Shown: in pieces, positions 35,201 through 45,389 of the stretch
How positions within the stretch are numbered: the stretch's first letter is position 1
Layout of the letters: every line of letters begins with the position of its first letter
Assembly: GCF_905147365.1 (NCBI RefSeq)
Contig: NC_056422.1
Location: 9,674,501 to 9,738,500 of the forward strand
DNA: 64,000 nt
Source: Aricia agestis
Lineage: Eukaryota; Arthropoda; Insecta; Lepidoptera; Lycaenidae
Direction: 5' to 3'
Program-made: the position numbers and the translations under genes
The notes under the pieces: model-generated
Databases searched by the model: none
The model's input: the letters and a program-made list of their open reading frames with translations, nothing else
What the model was told of the DNA's origin: nothing

Positions 35201-38200
35201 TCCTATTATTACTTTTTCTTTTGTAAATTCAAGGAGCAAAATAAGACAAGTACAAAATTTACTAGAAAAATTGCATTATTCACTTGAAATATCAAAACTG
35301 TTAAATTTTGTATTATCATTATTAATTTCACATGAATATGTGTTACTTTTCACAACGTGGTTATGAATTTATGGGGATATATCGTTACAACTAATCAATG
35401 CATCTGATTCTACTTATTCGCTTTCGATTTTTAGAGTAACATCCCTAGAGTTTAAAAAGAAAAAAGGTCAGCTGACGTAACATTGTACCGACGTTCAGTT
35501 CTTTAAATCATAATTTGTTTTTTATGTTAAAAATTGTTTATCAGTGAAAATAAATAGTAAAAGAACTCGTATTGGTTATGTTTATAATAAATATGTAATC
35601 GTTATTAGAAAAAGTGAATAAATTGTGCAGTAATAACAATGACAAAATATTTATTTTTTTATGGCGTCGTTACAAGGCTACCAGGCTCAATTTTGTTGAA
35701 CTGTCAAATGTGGCCTATTAAATTGCCACGACTTTAATGCATTCTTTTTGAAGCCAACTTCATACTCTTAAAAATAATTTCTTTTAACGAAATTAAATCT
35801 TAAACACACTAAAATAAGTTACAAAACAGCGTGAGGTCGAGTGCATCAGGTGTCTCATTAACGTGCCGGTGGTACACAGAGGTATTTTTACGAGTGGCTC
35901 GTTAAGGTGTCGGTGTGGTTCAAGAGGTTAATGAACATTTTGACAATCAACACACTCACCTTGACATCTGATTTCTCCGCAGCCAGTCTCTCATTGACAG
36001 CCTTTCGCATAGCCAGCGTCTTCTCCACATTGACAGTAGTAGTCAGTTGGTAGTGCGGTATATTCTGTTTGGCAGCCGTCAGCCTGCGCGCGATGGTCTC
36101 TCGCATGCCGCTCAGGGGCACGTCACGGTAGGTTGCCCCCGGCGCTGGCGGCGCGGGGGCCTCGGCCGGGGCCCCGCCTGCGGCAAGGTCACTGCTCTTC
36201 AGGGCCCCGTACAGTCCGGTGCCCTGGCCTGGTTGAGGTTAACATGAGAAGACGATTATGTGGAGTGGAATGAGATGTGAGGGAAGAGGATTTTGGATAC
36301 AAGGATTAATGTAAAACCAGTAATGTCTGCACTGTGTGTCATAGACATTGGTAAAAGTTTCATCTATTTTTTAGTATTTTCTAGATGGAGAACAGAATAA
36401 GATACGCCAAACTTACAAAACTTAACTATCGTCGCTTAGGTAACAATACTACATGTTTGGCAAGTTTTCATAAGAGACAAAAAACTTTGTATAACCTACA
36501 CGACGCTATGTAAGTAGTTGAAGTAAAGATTTATACAATAATGACATCACATCACGTACCTCCAAGCCTTATGTTCTTCAGTTCAGCCAGCCTCCTAGCC
36601 ATGGGGCTAGCGTAGATCCTGCTGTGGGCGTCCGCGGGGGGCGCGGCGGGGGCGGGGGCGGCAGCGGGGGCCGCGGGGCGGGGCGCGGCGGGGGCGGCGG
36701 CCGCAGCGGGAGCTGCAGCGGCGGGGGCGGGGGCCGCAGCCGCTGTATACAGAGTGTTGTTAATAGAAAATAAACATTAATGAGAGTTTTATGGCGTTAT
36801 TTAGCCGTAAGGCCGTACATAGTCTATGTATCGTGTCAATTGTCGTGTCAAACAGCTGTCATATGTCTGTCTGAGACATAAAGTTAATATACCTAGCGGA
36901 ATAGAGCAACAATCTCGAGCTGTCAAACGAAACCGCAATTGGTTTCATCTGTGTGTAAAAATATGTGTACGTATACACTTACACAAGCATGATTGAACAT
37001 GATTTCTGTGAGATTAAATTGTCAACGTGCGGTACGTGCCGACTGGACGTCAAAAAGAGAGTGCTGCTTTCATGTATCACACGTCTCTTCTTACCACCCA
37101 GTGTTACTGATAGTGACATCTCTCTTGCTCAGGCCTTTGATTCTCTATTCCGCTAGGTATATTATTAACTTTATGGTCTGAGACGATGTTTGACAGGAAA
37201 GACCCTACCGTCCCTCTGGTGTTAAATGATATATCCAGATTCCCTATTGTTAAGTATGATTATGGATTGAGTAGCGTTAAAAATAGCATTATCTACTGAG
37301 AAATAAGATATCACTTTTCAATTCATTTGACAGACATTTTTAAAATTATTGTTTGTTAGCCTTATATGGGCTAGTAAAGAATACCTTTTCAAAGTGTATG
37401 CTAATGAACAAAATGTCTGCTGTAATTATAAGATTATCTTATTTACGCAATGGTCTATTCATGCATTATTTATGTCTGATTCCCTTATAGAGTCATTACA
37501 TTCTTTATAAGTCTAGATAAAAATGTTTAGCAAATCCTTGCTTATTATGAGCACATGAGCACTTAATTAAAAATATTTATTAAAAGGAATGAAATGAACC
37601 TTTCTTTGCAGCAGGTTTCGCCATGGATCCTGTAGCTGTGGATAAACACCCAAATTAGTTAAACATGCAGTTAATAATATTAACACACACACATTACAAC
37701 TGACGTTTAAAGTAGGTTCAACATCTATGAACCAAGGTAGATGTTCAACCTCCTAGTTCGGTTAGTCAATGTTGGTCACAATCAGTTGAGCTGGGATTGA
37801 CATAATCCGACTAGAGTCTAGACCAGCTATCCCCAACCCGCGGCTTTATCTGTGACCCGCGTGATGTTAAACCATTTTGAAATTCACAACCACCGGCAAA
37901 ATAATGTAAAGTCATCGTGAAAGATACTAAATGAAATTTTTTACACTTTTAAATCGTTAATTTTGAACATTATTTTTTAACCCTAAAAAATTTTTGTTGC
38001 GGCCTGTGACACCAAGACATGTTTTATGGCTTGTATGAAAAAAAAGGTTGGGGACCACGGGTCTAGACTATGTTGTTCCCCCCTTTGTTTCAATTTCAAA
38101 TGCATCCAGATGAAATAAATCACCCCCCAAGCCTCTCCTCCTCTCAAAACACAATGGCCCCATTTTTTCTGGGTCCCATGCCAGACCCTCAGCGCCCACA

Positions 38201-39914
38201 AGGGGTCGTTATCGCCCACTTTGGGAAAGGCTGCTTTACACCATCAGATAATTTTTTGATGATGAATCAGATTTTGATGTGCAAGAGGATAAGAACACAA
38301 AAACTTTAGCATTAATGTTAGACATTGTATAAAATATCAAATATACTTACAGTCATCCTTAAAATCTTTGAAAGCTGCCACATCAGCTTGATTTTCAACT
38401 ATGATACACAGCAGCTTACCCACAGGTACACCTTTAGTACCGGCAGGAATTAAAATTTTAGCTAAATAACCTTCTTCTGGAGTTTCGAATCCCATTGTCG
38501 CTTTGTCAGTTTCAATTTCACAGAGAAGATCACCTGTAATAGTAAATACGGGTTAGCTAACACTTAATCTTAGTGAAAATAAGATTAATATCAACTTATT
38601 AATATTATAATTGTCATTATTACTTCTTTTTATATCATCTTGTAGTCTTAATTTCAAAAATGAAGACTACATAGATGCACAACTATTAGACAGATTCTAC
38701 AATATGAAGGTAAAATGATAAGAGCACTTTGTAAACAAGATATAAATTAAGAGTTTCAGTATTAACTCAATAACTGTTTGAATTCATTTTGATGAAAATG
38801 ATGAAAATAGCTATTAGTTTGGTTTATTTACAGTTAAAATGAATTGACTTTATTAATAATTTTATTGGTACTATACTGTACTCGGCGAAACATGGTGGTA
38901 GCGGTCATTAACTCCCTGTCAAAAACTTGAAATTTTCTATATAAACAGCTTTCGACAATGACTTTCAGATGTTGTCAATCGCGGCTTTGTATAGAAAATG
39001 ACAAGTTTTTGACAGGGAGTCAATGACCGCTACCGCCATGTTTCGCCGAGTACAGTATACACATCTAATGTTATATTTTACGATTATGGAGATTTTGTAA
39101 TATTTCTTGGTCTGAAAAAGCCTTTCCATATACAATTTTATGCAGTTTATCAGATGTTGAAAATAGATGAATAAAGCATATTGCTAAATAAAAAACCTGG
39201 TAGACAATGTAGGAGGCCACTAATATAATTTTGAGATCAGTTAAAGAATCTCTGTAAATATTATTAACATACCTTCATTTAGCTTGTCCCCCTCTTTCTT
39301 TTCCCAGCTCACAATGGAGCCGTTCTCCATGGTGGGTGACAGGGCCGGCAGATTGACACGGGAATGTGACGGAAAGTCCGAGTAGTATCTGGCTTGTACA
39401 CTCCATGGTTGTATTGTTGCTACCACTTTTTTGTGTGTCAGTATCCTAAAAAGATAATAGTAAATGATCATAGTCTAACATCTAAACAAGATTATCACAA
39501 ATTGATCAAGATTGTTTGGTGATGACAAACTGTATGAGGGATTGTTGTGATATACTTCTGTTTGTACTCTTGAATACTTAGAAAATGCAGGATGTTTTGC
39601 ACTTGGGCACAAAATATTGACAAATACCGTACGACGGCATAATAATTGACATTTTGGTTATGCAATTTATATGGCAAATAATAAATGTTTGAGGTTAACT
39701 GAAAATAATATACAAACATAAACAAGTCTACGAACTATTAGAAAGATTGCCGAAATTAAGATCGAAGCACGTAGTTTTAATCCAGAAAGACTCACTTGTT
39801 TTCTTGTTTCCTTCTCGCCAATTCGGTGCTTAGGCATCTGGTTACATTGGACCGGATAGCCTTTTTAACACTATCGGTTAAGAGTTGGTTTCGTAAGAAT
39901 ATCGTTCGTAGCAT
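29212..39914 (-). CDS. DLAT: Dihydrolipoyl acetyltransferase, E2 of pyruvate dehydrogenase
   Basis: E2 transfers the acetyl group from lipoyl-lysine to CoA in the mitochondrial matrix. I read ten exons: 39914-39796, 39445-39273, 38533-38351, 37635-37600, 36742-36560, 36228-35960, 31168-31074, 30543-30344, 29710-29608 and 29341-29212. All borders are GT/AG and all phases agree, giving 496 codons plus stop. Domains in order: a basic, amphipathic N-terminus (1-about 50) as a mitochondrial presequence; one lipoyl domain (about 70-145) with the lipoylated Lys108 in ETDKAT; an Ala/Pro linker (171-208); the peripheral-subunit-binding domain (about 213-248, IYASPMARRLAELK); and the catalytic core (about 265-496) with DHRVVDG (468-474), whose His469 is the active-site His. 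One lipoyl domain is fewer than in mammals, which have two. No defects are visible. The introns, especially 31169-35959, are stuffed with mobile elements. Confidence 0.95.
30055..30215. repeat. Foldback element in a DLAT intron
   Basis: The ends tcagagaagttgattc and gaatcaactta are inverted copies. Half of the same element recurs at about 31195-31285, starting tcagagaagttgattc. Confidence 0.5.
31332..31538 (+). mobile_element. Short non-autonomous Helitron
   Basis: Begins TCTTATATCTTTAAACGAGC after an A and ends gctCTAG before T, the Helitron insertion pattern. 207 bp, no coding. It is followed four bases later by a second Helitron. Confidence 0.65.
31542..32530 (+). mobile_element. Non-autonomous Helitron with an inserted MITE half
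   Basis: Starts A|TCTATATATATAAAAG and ends with the aacaacgttt hairpin and CAGCTAG|T, with no target duplication, as expected for Helitrons. A T-rich run and a fragment of the tagcccggccgca MITE (complete copy at 62314-62504) are embedded at about 31785-31960. No Rep/helicase frame. Confidence 0.7.
33109..33397 (-). mobile_element. Reverse copy of the A-tailed retroposon family
   Basis: The reverse complement of the family at 10961-11280. It starts with tttttttatgaaataaggggg and ends catggctctccgacgt. Confidence 0.7.
33550..33985 (+). repeat. CCGTACATTTTCC-family repeat with an internal 120-bp tandem
   Basis: Three partial units, starting near 33646, 33778 and 33898, each contain ttattgtgcgggaaccgtac (first copy degraded), ccgggacaaaa and gccaaatttcatcaaaatag. 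The 107-codon plus-strand frame here is repeat-derived. Confidence 0.65.
34030..34915 (+). mobile_element. Transposon with four 175-bp internal tandem units
   Basis: The ends match 11575-11770. The middle is expanded: gccctttcaaataattt restarts at 34173, 34348, 34522 and about 34695, and each unit contains aaatatagcctatagcctt, gggctatctaa and ccagtagttcctgagattag. The shorter copies in the MORN units carry none of this expansion. Confidence 0.7.
35033..35738. mobile_element. 700-bp element with 33-bp inverted ends
   Basis: The left end aagtcggggcaatttaatag and the right end ctattaaattgccacgactt are inverted, with about 33 bp matched. Both are flanked by TTAA or tttaa, so a TTAA target is possible but not proven. 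No transposase. Confidence 0.65.
36870..37185. repeat. MITE in a DLAT intron
   Basis: The inverted ends gtctgagacataaagttaat and attaactttatggtctgagac continue inward through acctagcggaatagag. The short ORFs at 36965-37181 lie inside it and are not genes. Confidence 0.7.
37600..37635 (-). CDS. DLAT: 36-nt cassette-like exon of DLAT
   Basis: The exon uses the CACAG acceptor at 37636-37640. The alternative acceptor six bases further in (CTACAG) would create TGA at the junction, so it is not usable. The exon adds 12 residues (TGSMAKPAAKKA region) between the lipoyl domain and the Ala/Pro linker. Its flanking exons also join in frame when it is skipped, so it could be alternatively spliced. Confidence 0.7.
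37824..38060. mobile_element. hAT-type MITE with 8-bp target duplication
   Basis: The perfect 8-bp direct repeat GTCTAGAC (37816-37823 and 38061-38068) flanks a 237-bp element. Its ends cagctatccccaacc and ggttggggaccacgg are imperfectly inverted, in the style of the CAGTGGTTCCCAACC hAT ends. Confidence 0.75.
38872..39059. repeat. MITE (TTTTTGACAGGGAGTCA family), copy 1
   Basis: The ends tatactgtactcggcg and cgccgagtacagtata are perfect inverted copies. The same inner block, gacagggagtcaatgaccgc, occurs in the copy at 45201-45389. Confidence 0.75.
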
Positions 39915-40676
39915 TTCTGTTATTTATTAATTTAGATTGCCGGCCGTCCAAATAAAAAGGGACGGGTTTTAAAACCAAAAGATCGACCTTTACCGACTTT
40001 TTGTAGGTCGTCCAAGAGATGTCCTCAGTCTTTGTCTTTCCTGACATTGACACTGACATTTTTTTGACATTTCTTTTTTTCCTTTCACACATTCACAGAC
40101 AATACTAAAAAAGTGCTTTTTGAAACTTGAAGTGAAGGGAATAATTATATCGAGTTTACTTTATAATATCATAATTAATAAATCTCGATATAAATTATCC
40201 ATAAATAAGAGGAAGAAGAAGAATATAAATTATAATATTGTTTATGGTTTCTACAAAATTTATTCTTTATTACTCTAATCTTTAGTGCGGCTTCAGGTTT
40301 AAGCGCTTATTCCACTTGTCCTATTTAGAAGTCCTAGCTAGGATCCTACATAGTAGACTAATTAGTTCGCTTATTATTCCACTTGTCCTAATTTAGTGAC
40401 TAAATCAGTTGTCATTTTGGTCAGACGTCTTCTTAATGGCTCCAGTTCTATCAAAGCAACAAAAAATTGGTCTTCTCATAGGCTTAGCTCTGTTGGCTCA
40501 ATGAAAATAAAAATAAATAAAAGGCGAAAAAGATGGTTGTAAGAATTTTTGCTCCACGTAAAATTATGAATTATGAACTTTCTCTACTACTTGGAACCAG
40601 CAGACTTAAGAAATTACCTACGAATGGACTCCAAATCTTATAACATAATATAAATTGACTTTAATACAGATTTACG

Positions 40677-41540
40677 GCCGTTCCCAATATTTGATCTATC
40701 TCTGGTTTTGCCCTACTAGAGATAGGAATAGCCATAGCTGGGCATTAACTCGTTAATCCGTTAATCGTTAATTAACGAAGTTAAAATTTTGATTAACGGA
40801 TTAACTTTTAAGTTAAAATTTAAAAATATTAACGGACTCGTTAACTTCCGTTAATATGCTGAAGTCCGTTAATCGTTAATCCAATGCCTACTATTTACCG
40901 CACGGCACCGCGGCGCGGCGCGAAAACAGGTTCAGACAGTTAGTATGAAACGACAAGTGTCGGGCGGGCGAGCAGCGCGGCGCCGCTGCAAACAGCGAGT
41001 GAAACAAAAACAATACTAGATACATTTTCAGGCGCGTGCGAGTGAGAAGAGATTTGTTTCGTTATATCATTTCATTACTCAGCGCCGGTGCTTAAAGAGA
41101 GTGATTTGTTTATTGTTGCATATCATTTGCATGTTGATAAAGAAGAATGCAGTATAATTTAGTTAGGTAGAATACAATAATTATAGAAGTATTTTGTTTT
41201 GTCCCTAACATTTTAACTTCCAAAACCTTAAACCAACAGGTTTTGTACGTACACTAACGCAATGATGTAAGTTACCACAAGGCCATATTACATATTAACG
41301 GATTAACGATTAACGTTAACTTGCGTTAATTCGTCCGAAATGTAACGCTATAACGTTTAACGTAGCTAACATTTTTTTAACGGATTAACGATTAACGAAG
41401 TTAACTATTTGATTAACGGTGCCCAGCTATGGGAATAGGTCACATTTGACATAAAATATATGTCTCTAATGTCTAATGTGAGCTATTCCTATCTCTAGTA
41501 GGGCCAAACCAAAGATAGATCAAATATTAGGAACCACCGT
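40677..41540. mobile_element. Middle palindromic element of the nest
   Basis: The arms start acggccgttcccaatatttg and end caaatattaggaaccaccgt, and share gatctatctctggttttgccctac in inverted form. A copy without the inner insertion begins at 63746. Confidence 0.75.
40733..41431. mobile_element. Inner hAT-type element rich in GTTAAT/ATTAAC
   Basis: A 699-bp element with inverted ends CATAGCTGGGCA and TGCCCAGCTATG, flanked by GGAATAGC (40725-40732) and GGAATAGG (41432-41439), an 8-bp target duplication with one mismatch. The subterminal zones are crammed with ttaacg/cgttaa repeats. The centre is GC-rich (cgcggcgcggcgcg). No transposase frame. Confidence 0.75.
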
Positions 41541-41804
41541 TAGCAGTTCCCACTACAGATAAAAGGTTGAAACCATCCTGCAACACTGATTTAGTCATTC
41601 AGGAGCCACATTTTTTTCCGATTTAGGATCCTAGCTAGGATCCTAGCTTTCTAAATGTTATTCCACTTGACTAAATTTTTTAGGATCCTAGCTAGCTAGG
41701 ACTTCCTAAATAGGACACGTGGATTAAGCGCTTTAGCTTTTGCCCGTAAATAATATTATTTAAAGCCGCATCTTAGCAAAAGTGTATATATGTATGAGTA
41801 TTAT

Positions 41805-41990
41805 TATATACTAACTTTCATCCCCTGTTTGAACCCCTTGGGGTTGGAATTTATCAAAATCCTTTCTTAGCGGATGCTTACGTCATAACATCTACCTGCA
41901 TGCCAAATTTCAGCCTGATCCGTCTAGTGGTTTGGGCTGTGCGTTGATAGATCACTAAGTCAATCAGTCAGATACAGCTCTTTATTCTTA
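41805..41990 (-). repeat. Dispersed repeat, inverted copy of 43023-43205
   Basis: Shares ccccttggggttggaattta, tttcttagcggatgcttacg and catctacctgcatgc with the reverse complement of 43023-43205. Confidence 0.65.
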
Positions 41991-42060
41991 TCTGATGCCA
42001 TTTTTTTTATTAAAGAGCTCCGGAACTGTATTATTATAAATATTTAATAGTCATTTTATT

Positions 42061-42107
42061 GTGTAAACTGTTACGTAGTATATGACATTCTCTTTGGTGT
42101 AAACTGT
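42061..42107 (-). repeat. Antisense copy of a THAP-gene segment
   Basis: Its reverse complement matches 43731-43777 over about 46 bp, including an identical 26-bp core (starting aaagagaatgtcatatacta) and the same flanking duplicated decamer. It lies outside the P-like element, 70 bp left of the target duplication. Confidence 0.65.
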
Positions 42108-42936
42108 AAGATCTGCCCTCAGGTTCTTAATTATAAATAATGGCACTTGTACATTAAAAAAAAAAAAAAAACAGTTGTCTGTGCCATGGAATTAATATAT
42201 ACTACGTATAACAGGAATGCTCACTTGAAATCTTCTTGAGTGTCGAAATGAACCTTATTTTCAAGAGGATAAAATATTTTTTTAATAACCAATATTTACT
42301 CTGGGAAATGAGCCCATGTGAGACAAACTTTTTCTTGGTGTGTCTCTTTCGCACAATTGCCATGTATTATATTTTAAATATAATGGTAGAAAATATAACA
42401 GTTCTTTCGCAGCAAAGACAAATATTTTGTTTATGAATATCACGTGCTGTATGTTTGTACGTATACTAATAAAAATATAGAATGCAAAACTTTGTAGGTC
42501 TCTATAGATCCAAAGTTTTATAATGTTTCACGACATTTAAAAATTAAAGTAGGTTGTTTTATTACATTTACGCTAGGCAACACTAGAAAACGGGTATAAT
42601 ATTATCTGTGCGGCACCACACCACAAAAACAATATGGCGTTTCCTTTGTTTTCATATGGAGTTATTATTATTGCTTTCCGAGCTTAAAAAGATTTTTAAA
42701 ATATAGTGTATTGGATTGTAAAATTATTAAAAATTTGTGTGCTGTGATGGCTGTGTGAAAGAATCGTACCCTGGCTGTGGATTATCTTTTCACAGGTAAG
42801 TTTGACATTCAGTATACACTAGGGTGACCACGTATTTTGCACTTTACGTTTTTGTTTTGTTATTACCTAATTATGTACTAAATTTACTAAGTATGTACTA
42901 AATTTACACTTGTTGTGTCACTAAATACCTTGGAAA

Positions 42937-42938
<2 letters not shown>

Positions 42939-43022
<84 letters not shown>
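42939..43022. repeat. (TA)n microsatellite
   Basis: About 42 uninterrupted TA units in the first THAP intron. It creates false YIYIYI open frames on both strands. Confidence 0.95.
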
Positions 43023-43026
<4 letters not shown>

Positions 43027-43205
43027 CGCACTGCCCAAACCACTGGACGAATCAGGCTGAAATTTTGCATGCAGGTAGATGTTATGACGTAGGCATCCGC
43101 TAAGAAAGGATTTTGATAAATTCCAACCCCAAGGGGTTAAGATAGGGGATGAAAGTTTGTATATAATAATACTTCTTAACGCGAGCAAAGCCGCGGGCAA
43201 AAGTT
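43023..43205 (+). repeat. Dispersed repeat next to the TA microsatellite
   Basis: Begins ttaacgcactgcccaaacca right at the end of the (TA)n run, and ends gcgagcaaagccgcgggcaaa. Inverted copy at 41805-41990. Confidence 0.6.
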
Positions 43206-44541
43206 CGTTCACTATATTTTGCATGTACCTCTGCATCAACAAGCACGTGGAAGCTTTTATGATTATTTTTTACTACGCCAAACAAAACAAAATAAATAGT
43301 ATAATAGACAATGGTATTTATATAAATTTTATATTTCCAGTTTGCCTTCAGATTTAGAGCTAAAGAAAAAGTGGTTAGAAGTGAAACCCGGGAACTTACG
43401 TCAAAGCTCTGTAGTTTGTTCACTTCATTTCAAACCTGAAGATTATCGAACAGAACAGCGGAAAAGATTAAAACCTGGAGTGAATCCTTCTATCTTTCTA
43501 AAGGTAATTTAAAAATATTTGAAATAAGCAACATTGTATCCTGATAAAAAAGTTACTGAACAGCAATTTGTAACAACGCATATTTTTATGTATTTGCATT
43601 ACAGATTTTTCCCGAAAATAAAATTAAATTGTTAAGCATTATACGCTTCAATACTGTAGAAAACGAACAACCTGGATTTTCTAAAAGTTTTTAGTTAAAA
43701 AAATTTACACAAACATCAACTTTGCTTGCAAGTTACAACCAAAGAGAATGTCATATACTACGTAACAGTTACAACCCCAAGAAAAATAAAATTGAAGCGT
43801 GAGTTAAAAAATCTTAAACAGAAAATCAAGAGAAGAGATGTAATAATTAAAATTAAATAGGTATGCTATGTATTATATCCGTGTTTTATTATTTTTCACC
43901 TTTTTTCACCTTTGTTTATGAAATTGCCTTTTTCCAAAGAAAATTAAAAATTAATAATTGTTTAGTTCAAAGTAAATAAAACATAATATTTCTGCTTCAT
44001 ATTAATGTTTTTTAATTTCAATAGTCGTATTTTCATTTCAAATCGTTTACAGTTGGTCGAAATTCGACCTTAGTTTCAACGACATGAGGACTACTACCTT
44101 TTTTGTAAAAAATATTTTTTTTAATTCGTCGCGGTCGGGACAGGCAAAGGGAGCGTTGCCCATACAGCCATTGTAAAAAATATTGACTTTATCATTTTTT
44201 TTTTCAACATAATCTGGGACTCAGCTGATCTCAGACTGGCCGTGTAAGCATTGTCTAATAGCTATCTAAGATTCAATAAAAAAACTATAATCCATTTTCA
44301 ATAATTTGTCAACTTGTTGTCAACAGACTTCAACCATAAATAAAAGAGTATAATTCGTATGCTTAGGCCAAAGATATAAAATATCTTTGGTTTAGGCATA
44401 GGGATATGTCATATTGCTATACTGTGGTTTGGCTTGTCACTCAAAAATATGTCATCTTTCCTAGTGTGTGTAATGTTTTATTTGTTAAAAAAATGTATGT
44501 TAAAGGCATAATTTTAAAATAATATTAGTTCGATGCACTCC

Positions 44542-44842
44542 CAGGGCCCCCGCTACCATATGTGCAATGTGTGCAATGCACACGGGCGCCACCCTCTAGG
44601 GGCACCAAATCGCCATTCTTAAGGGGCGCCAAAACCAAGGAGGAAATTTTTTTTTAAAAGAAAAAAAATGTTTGGTCTATTTTTGCACTTTAACGGTACG
44701 GAACTCTTCGTGCGCGAGTCTGACTCTCACTTGGCCGATTTTTATCTGCTTTATTTCACCTACCTACCATTAAAAAAAGGCCTTAAGGGGCGCCAAAGTC
44801 CTTTTTTGCACTCGGGCGCCAGTATACCTTACGGGGGCCCTG
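44542..44842. mobile_element. hAT-type element nested in the P-like element
   Basis: The ends CAGGGCCCCCG and CGGGGGCCCTG are inverted, and the flanks tgcactcc and ggcactcc are a 7-of-8 target duplication. The middle (about 44678-44750) is a reverse fragment of the ggttccgtaccc family (ttaacggtacggaactcttc). Confidence 0.6.
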
Positions 44843-45200
44843 GGCACTCCATCACCATATAAACTATGACTGTGCAAAATTTCGTGCACCTACGTTTCCC
44901 TATTTTTCGTAAAAAGGGTTACAAAGTTTTTCGTTCGCGTATTAATATTATGATGATAATTTCCAACCTTTTATAAGTTCGAAGTGTTTAGCTTCATATT
45001 CAGTTCACATCGATATTTATGTCTGTATATTATTGTCTACACAACTCGGTTACGGGTTAAAGACAATATCTTGTCAGAACTGTAAACTTTACATATTGTA
45101 ATGAAAAAATATAAAAAATCGAGATAAGCAAAATACGATATAACCCCAACTAGAAACATATTTTGTCACTTTATTGTCAATCGTGGTTTGTATAGAAAAC

Positions 45201-45389
45201 TATACTTCACTCGGGCTAACTTGTCGCTAGCGGTCATTGACTCCCTGTCAAAAACTTGTCATTTTCCATATAAACCGCGATTGATAATGAAGTGTCAGAT
45301 ATTGTTTATCGTGGTTTTATAGGGAAAATGACAAGTTTTTGACAGGGAGTCAATGACCGCTAGCGACAAGTTAGCTCGAGTGGAGTATA
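45201..45389. repeat. MITE (TTTTTGACAGGGAGTCA family), copy 2
   Basis: The inverted arms start tatacttcactcgggctaac and end ttagctcgagtggagtata, with cgctagcggtcattgactcc inside. It is nested in the P-like element. The 45174-45200 and 45400-45480 flanks hold further family fragments. Confidence 0.7.

Larger units (their letters stand above)
40302..41735. mobile_element. Outer foldback element of a three-level nest
   Basis: The arms near 40302-40360 (aagcgcttattccacttgtc, tcctagctaggatcct) and near 41680-41735 (aggatcctagctagctagga, ggacacgtggattaagcgctt) are inverted. The two elements below are inserted inside it. It lies about 390 bp upstream of the DLAT start codon. Confidence 0.65.
42743..43860 (+). 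pseudogene. THAP-domain gene of the P-like element (truncated or decayed)
   Basis: Exon A (ends 42795, cacag|gtaagt) carries C-D-G-C and YPGCGLSFH. Exon B (43341-43503) continues in phase as SLPSDLELKKKWLEVKPGN through VCSLHF to NPSIFLK. Together they make a near-complete C2CH zinc-binding THAP domain with the expected C-x2-C and C-x2-H pairs. A further open frame, 43732-43860, ends in TPRKIKLKRELKNLKQKIKR, the basic coiled coil that follows the domain in many THAP proteins, then TAG. Problems: no ATG lies in frame before the first Cys pair (the frame is open only from 42731, after TAA), and I found no well-supported splice joining exon B to the coiled-coil frame. It is either decayed or missing a 5' exon. 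A host THAP gene is less likely because everything lies between the transposon ends. Confidence 0.65.

Noticed and set aside
36965..37181. Two overlapping ORFs of about 62 codons
   Set aside because: Both are inside the MITE 36870-37185.
39796..39914. Apparent one-base frame error between DLAT exons 1 and 2
   Set aside because: Re-reading the donor as AACAA|GTGAGT gives phase 2, and the join is in frame; the summed exons equal 497 codons.
42904..43242. ORFs of 112 and 62 codons with YIYIYI tracts
   Set aside because: They are translations of the (TA)n microsatellite.
42743..43860. Host THAP gene unrelated to transposons
   Set aside because: The exons lie wholly between perfect inverted ends with an 8-bp duplication, and the frame has no start codon.
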